A stretch of DNA of 10,169 bases from Thalassiosira profunda (taxonomy: Eukaryota > Bacillariophyta > Thalassiosirophyceae > Thalassiosirales > Thalassiosiraceae). The notes beneath the pieces are model-generated. The model made no database searches and was not told the origin of the DNA. It saw only the letters and a program-made list of their open reading frames with translations. Each line of letters starts with the position of its first letter. The stretch's first letter is position 1. Below are positions 6,757-10,169 of this stretch, piece by piece. Position numbers and translations under genes: made by a program. Location of the stretch: the NCBI GenBank assembly GCA_036939355.1, contig JALLAP010001325.1:1-10169 (forward strand), read 5' to 3'.

Positions 6757-7220
6757 AAGGTTGCAATATCCTGGGGTGGGGGAGTGGATTGGTTGGGGGA
6801 ATGCATCCCCAAGAGCTCGTTGCAAATTGATATCGGCCTGAGAGCAATTGAACAAATAATGGATCTGCATCTATTTGGACGGGATTGGTTGGTCAGGATT
6901 CTCTGAGATGCCAGTGTTGCAAATATATCAACTGAGAGGGAACCCAACAAATCGAGCTCCCTCGTCATTGTGTGGGGCGTTGTTTCAGTGGGGGGGAATG
7001 TAGACAACTTTGTAATAGAGACAATGAAGCTGAACACAAAATTCAACAGCTCTCTATCTAGAGGGGGGAAGGTGAAAGAGTGTTGTAAATCCATCTGATT
7101 TGCAACTACCCACTCCACATTTGCGGGCCATTTCGGCGACTGGAGCAGCAATTCTACAAACGCCTCTGAATCCACATCTACGTACAACAACGCAATGGCA
7201 ACAAATCAAAGGTGCGTACG
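6757..7220. other. Degenerate spacer after the MBF1 fragment
   Basis: These 464 nt occupy the place where the reductase would be if the gene order were repeated in full. Patches match the MBF1/reductase spacer, such as GGTGGGGGAGTGGATTGGTT and GTGTTGCAAA..ATCGA-type stretches near 6913-6955. From about 7056 the match shifts to the region downstream of dehydratase copy 1. TTGCAA occurs at 6761, 6820, 6917 and 7100. Apart from the relic at 7115-7172, no coding content is recognisable. Confidence 0.55.
7115..7172 (-). pseudogene. Relic of the reductase 3' end (copy B)
   Basis: On the minus strand AGAATTGCTGCTCCAGTCGC then CGAAATGG compares with AGAATTGCTTCTGCAGTTGC then CGAAATGG of the intact reductase. 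It translates to RIAAPVAEM against RIASAVAEM. Small indels break the frame on both sides, and nothing of the remaining 280 or so codons is visible. It shows that a reductase gene once stood here. Confidence 0.7.
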
Positions 7221-7790
7221 TCAAACAAAATGCAAGTCTCCACTCAGCTGACCCGACAGCAATTGAGACTCAAACTCGTCCATCTTGGCGGCCATTTCCA
7301 GGTCGTTTGTGGACAAGCCATTGCAATCGTGCGTCGTCAGCGTCACGTCGACCCGATTGTAGACATTGAACCACTCCGGATGATGATTCATCTCCTCCGC
7401 CAGCACGGCCACTTTTCCCATAAATTCCCACGCTTGCGCGAAGTCGACGAAGTGGTAGGATTTGGAAATGGCGTCGCGGTCCGTCTGCTGCAGCCACCCC
7501 ATTTCGTCTCCTCCTTTCGAGAGCAGTTCGTCGAGGGACGTCGATCGTTGCTCGGGCGTGAGCGCTGTCGCGGCCATGCCTCGCGTTTGGACGAAAGTTG
7601 ATTGCAATTGTGTGGGCTGCTGATGCCATGTGCGCTGTTGATGGAGAGGCGCGATGTGCGTAGATGTAGATGCACGCTGTTGATGCCCGTGAGTAATCAG
7701 CGCGGACGACCACCGCCGCGGCTGTGGCGGAAGAAGGCGCCGGCAGGCCCTGGCTGCGGCGCCTGCTAAGGCGGCGGTTCGGGGTGACAT
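7221..7790 (-). CDS. Pterin-4a-carbinolamine dehydratase (PCD/DCoH), copy 2
   Basis: The start at 7790 (MSPRTA) gives 189 residues. From Met72 to the shared SGQ near the end the protein is identical to copy 1 over 110 residues, while eight base differences counted by eye in that stretch are all silent. The active-site histidines correspond to H143, H144 and H161. The presequence ([16 protein letters not shown]) is again Arg-rich. It differs from copy 1 by an insertion of 14 residues between two HQQR repeats, bounded by direct repeats of CGCTGTTGATG (7636-7646 and 7676-7686). A 2-base indel near 7239 changes the end from QS to QLSGDLHFV. Both copies appear to be maintained by selection, or are alleles of one gene. 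No intron is seen. Confidence 0.95.
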   Translation of the reverse strand: MSPRTAALAGAAARACRRLLPPQPRRWSSALITHGHQQRASTSTHIAPLHQQRTWHQQPTQLQSTFVQTRGMAATALTPEQRSTSLDELLSKGGDEMGWLQQTDRDAISKSYHFVDFAQAWEFMGKVAVLAEEMNHHPEWFNVYNRVDVTLTTHDCNGLSTNDLEMAAKMDEFESQLLSGQLSGDLHFV

Positions 7791-8264
7791 CTTCTTGCAG
7801 TGTGGAAGAGCGAAGAGGAGGGCTTCTGCCACAGGGGCGATGTAATTAGGCATGAAACAAGGGAGTACTATTTACTTATCCCGAGGATTTTAGTTGTGGG
7901 TTCATTATTATTGGCCATAAAATATTGTTGAGGTGGATTCCATCTTTCTCCTCTGGTAGGAATCTCCTGGAAGGAAATTGATGGGGCTCGTTTGGTATGC
8001 TATTGCAAAGATACGGATCGGCTCCGCTCGCAAGACCCCCTCGCAAAAAGTTCGACCCAACAAACGCCCGCCAAACGCCCCAACAAACTGAGCGCGGGGG
8101 CAACTGCATGCACCTCCCAACGGCGGCCCCTTGCTGCGCCGAGGAGCCCATCCTGATCACTAGAGTGGCGCGGAAGCACGCGGGTAGCAGGGATAATTCA
8201 AGTCTGCGCGCTGGTTGCAACTAAATTCAGTGGAGTCCTCGAGAGACGTGCTGGCCATTGCACC
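7791..8264. promoter_or_regulatory. Divergent promoter between dehydratase copy 2 and the membrane-protein gene
   Basis: This is the counterpart of 6232-6653, 474 nt long. Shared islands lie at 8003-8056, around 8135-8146, around 8213-8232 and directly before the ATG. TTGCAA occurs at 8003 and 8215. The initiation context GCACCATGA is conserved in both copies. No gene is visible apart from weak minus-strand frames whose reading phase is not kept between copies. Confidence 0.65.
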
Positions 8265-9385
8265 ATGAGAACCCTCGCCCTCCTCCTGCTCTCCGCGGCC
8301 GCCACTGGCGCCGATTTGCACGCCCTGCGATCCGCTGGCGATGCCCCTAATCGACGCCTCCAAAACAACAATGGCGTGGACATCGTCGAATACTGCGGCC
8401 AGTGCATCTGGCGGGGCCGCATCGTCTGCGAGGCCCGGGCGCAGTTCCTGGTGCGCGAGTACGGCGACATGACGCTGGAAGAGGCGCGGATCTCCATCCT
8501 CGACGAGTGCACCGCCGACGGCAGCGACAAGGTGACCATCTCGCTTGATGCCTTCTGCGGCGACTGTCCCTGGCAGGCGATGAACTTCAACTGCGACGCG
8601 CGGGTGGCGTATCTGATGCAGACGTACCAGTTGTCGGAGGAGCGTGAGTGCACCTGCTTCCTACTCCTTCTTTTCTGTGTGCTGTCATCTCATTTGGTTG
8701 GGTTAAATTTGTTGCTCCAGAGGCGCAGCAGGCAACGGTAGAAAAAGCCGAGTGCATTGACCCCGAATACGTTCCCGAAGAATTGAGGGAGCCCGAAGAC
8801 TCTGACTCTGGGGGAGGACTCTCTGGCGGGGCGATTGCTGGCATAGTTATTGGTCTTCTGCTACTTCTGCTGTGCTGCCTGGGTGGATGGTACGTGTACT
8901 ATCGCAAGTGGTATTCTGAGGAAGAGAAGGAGAAGAAGGTCGACGAAGAAGCGGTCCCGGTCCCGGTCGCGGCGGCGGTTCCAGAGGCTGCTCCTGTGCC
9001 CGTTCCAGTCAAAAAGTCCAATCGGTCGAGCAAAGGCGTGTCGTTTGGCCTGAGGGCGCCGGATCCGGACGGGGATACTCGCAATATTGCCACCGATGAC
9101 TACCATGCCGGAGACTCGCCCAAGAAGACAAAATTTGCCGGGGCGGATGAGAAGTTCCCGAAGACGGCAGCTGTTGCAGACGATGGTGACGATGCTGATG
9201 AGGATTCGGGGGATTCTTCCCCTTCGGATGATGCTGGCGAATCGCCGGAGAGCGCAGCGGTGGAAGGTTCTGAGACTGCCGAAACCCCAACCGAAACTGC
9301 AGATGAGGCGCCAGAGGAAGAGAATGTTGATCAAATGCCAGATGATGGTGCAGATGCGGCCAAGGTTACGACCTTGGAGCCTTGA
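8265..9385 (+). CDS. Type I membrane protein with two tandem four-Cys modules and an acidic tail (unknown function)
   Basis: Coding parts are 8265-8643 and 8721-9385, giving 347 residues. Residues 1-16 are a signal peptide (MRTLALLLLSAAATGA). The ectodomain holds exactly eight Cys in two modules. Module 1 has C44, C47, C55 and C82; module 2 has C98, C101, C110 and C138. Both follow CGxC-x-W, C-x-A-R-x-x-[FY]-L, then Y and an Ala-rich helix, ending in Cys. A Gly-rich hinge (157-163) leads to a membrane segment at about 164-186, followed by YYRKW. The cytoplasmic tail of about 160 residues has a VPVPVAAAV/PVPVPV Pro-Val stretch, KGVSFG (231-236), and a long Asp/Glu/Ser/Thr-rich end. I know similar short Cys modules only loosely, from secreted or membrane proteins of ochrophytes, and recognise no named domain. 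A cell-surface or endomembrane receptor or adhesin-like role is a guess from topology. Confidence 0.82.
8644..8720 (+). other. Intron in the membrane-protein gene
   Basis: The donor GTGAGT at 8644 and the acceptor GTTGCTCCAG ending at 8720 bound 77 nt containing a CT-rich tract. Removal joins exon 1 (ends at c of a split codon) to exon 2 (ag), making Gln127. The strongest support is internal: splicing places C138 at nearly the same distance from C110 (27 residues between) as C82 from C55 (26 between), completing module 2. Without splicing, exon 1 would read into a hydrophobic stop-terminated tail. Confidence 0.85.
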
Positions 9386-9525
9386 GATTCTCGTGGGGGG
9401 ATGTCGGGGCTAAATAGTACGAGTGGGGAGGAGGAACGAGACAGGAGTTGTTCGCGTTTCGTATGTGTCAGATAACTGATGTTGTTCAGAGTGAAGATTA
9501 ATTCATGGTTTCATCAGCAAGGACC
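9386..9525. other. Convergent 3' region between the membrane-protein and RAP genes
   Basis: This short 140-nt gap holds the 3' ends of two convergent genes. No gene, repeat or strong polyadenylation hexamer is seen. Confidence 0.4.
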
Positions 9526-10169
9526 TCAGTCAAAACGCGAATGTCGCGTGGAAGGCATCGCTTTGTACTCTGACACGTCCACTCCGCTGAACTCGATCTT
9601 ATCGTGCGTCTTCAGAGCTCGTTGAAGATATCGTTGCCGTTCCATGCTCGCCCAGAATGGAATCTTGTCGAACTCATAGTATGGGATCCTCACGACCGTC
9701 CACCCCTTCTTCTTGAGCAGTCGATACTTGAGGACCGTGTGTCCAAGCACCCGAGGCTTAATATCCCCACCACTCTCCAACACCGCGAGGTCCTCGCCCG
9801 TGGAGGCCGCGACGGTGAAGTGATGAGGGCCATCAAACTCCACCGCTACCTTCAGTCTTGCAACATCCTCTTGGTCGATGTCAAAATCGTCTTGCGCCAT
9901 GTGCGTCCAGGCGCTATCCTCGTCGAGGACGATTGCGACGTCGACGTCCTCGTCATACTCGTTCCGGTGGGCCACCCGCATCAGATCCAGCGTCTGGCTG
10001 ATCAGCCGGTGCCTGTTGCTGCTGCGCTTATCCCGGCTTTTCTCAGCATTCCACTTCCGCTCCAAATATGAGACGAACGAGCCCGGCACGTGCTCTACCG
10101 CTTCGGGACAATCACTGCTCAGCAGAAAGTACGACTGCCACAGCTGGTGGGCGTGCTCGAGCACGACGC
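9526..10169 (-). CDS. RAP-domain protein, C-terminal part (N-terminus beyond window)
   Basis: The frame is open through the right edge, so about 214 codons of the C-terminal part are visible; no start codon in the window needs to be used. The RAP domain lies in the last 110 residues: LKVAVEFDGPHHF, then VLGHTVLKYRLLKKKGWTVVRIPYYEFD and a helix WASMERQRYLQRALK. RAP domains close FASTK-family and octotricopeptide-repeat proteins and are typical of RNA-binding factors acting in mitochondria or plastids; the fold resembles Vsr/PD-(D/E)XK endonucleases. An acidic stretch (DEDVDVAIVLDED) precedes it. Upstream RNA-binding repeats would be expected beyond the window. The target RNA and organelle are not deducible here. 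Confidence 0.88.
   Translation of the reverse strand, partial: VVLEHAHQLWQSYFLLSSDCPEAVEHVPGSFVSYLERKWNAEKSRDKRSSNRHRLISQTLDLMRVAHRNEYDEDVDVAIVLDEDSAWTHMAQDDFDIDQEDVARLKVAVEFDGPHHFTVAASTGEDLAVLESGGDIKPRVLGHTVLKYRLLKKKGWTVVRIPYYEFDKIPFWASMERQRYLQRALKTHDKIEFSGVDVSEYKAMPSTRHSRFD

Larger units (their letters stand above)
7056..8312. repeat. Segmental repeat, copy 2 (dehydratase plus start of membrane-protein gene)
   Basis: This is the partner of 5541-6701, in the same orientation. It is longer because of insertions upstream of the dehydratase catalytic domain and in the divergent promoter (around 7970-8000 and 8060-8110). Here the membrane-protein gene continues past the end of the repeat and is complete. 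Confidence 0.85.

Noticed and set aside
6358..8220. Minus-strand frames sharing FCEGVLRAEPIRIFA in both divergent promoters
   Set aside because: The 15-residue identity comes from the conserved DNA island. Reading phase differs between copies on at least one side and no start or domain is shared, so a gene call is not supported; the island is kept as a finding.
5541..8312. Transposon or other mobile element as the cause of the repeated segment
   Set aside because: No transposase, reverse transcriptase, terminal inverted repeats or target-site duplication is visible. The repeated unit consists of ordinary host genes and promoters.
1..10169. CRISPR array, tRNA, rRNA or bacterial operon features
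   Set aside because: No regularly spaced repeats, no tRNA cloverleaf sequences or rRNA segments were recognised, and introns plus gene content show eukaryotic nuclear DNA.

Overview
The window is nuclear DNA from a eukaryote, most likely a photosynthetic stramenopile (ochrophyte alga such as a diatom or pelagophyte). Introns are few and short, with GT-AG ends. One enzyme begins with a signal peptide followed by the Ala-Phe-Ala-Pro type cleavage motif used for import into secondary red plastids. There is a leucine-rich-repeat protein of a style common in ochrophytes and a single-pass secretory-pathway protein with a Cys-rich ectodomain. The exact lineage cannot be placed from the sequence alone.

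Layout, left to right: (1) the 3' part of a DCAF7/WDR68/TTG1-type WD40 scaffold gene (+), with one intron; (2) a convergent LRR protein gene (-); (3) a GC-rich divergent promoter region with two G-runs and a probable leader intron; (4) MBF1, a transcriptional coactivator (+); (5) a plastid-targeted FAD/NAD(P)H oxidoreductase of the ferredoxin reductase superfamily (-); (6) pterin-4a-carbinolamine dehydratase copy 1 (-), diverging from the promoter and signal-peptide start of a membrane-protein gene that breaks off at a single undetermined base, n6702; (7) after the n, the last 54 bases of MBF1 again, degenerate sequence with a relic of the oxidoreductase 3' end, dehydratase copy 2 (-), and then the complete two-exon membrane-protein gene (+); (8) the C-terminal part of a RAP-domain protein gene (-) running off the right edge.

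The main structural feature is the repeated gene order. MBF1 / reductase / dehydratase / membrane-protein start is followed by MBF1 end / reductase relic / dehydratase / membrane protein. Coding parts of the two copies are almost identical (the dehydratase cores differ only at silent sites), while noncoding parts have drifted. The join lies exactly at the lone n. This is either an old tandem duplication or two haplotype or paralogous contigs joined across a hidden gap; identity confined to coding sequence in both broken fragments favours a hidden gap. Most intergenic spaces of this cluster are also rich in the palindrome TTGCAA, which is absent from the outer intergenic spaces.

There is no operon-like pathway here. 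The genes are ordinary neighbours: signalling scaffold, transcription coactivator, plastid redox enzyme, pterin recycling, a surface protein and an organellar RNA-binding type protein. The least described element is the membrane protein, whose ectodomain is two copies of a four-Cys module.
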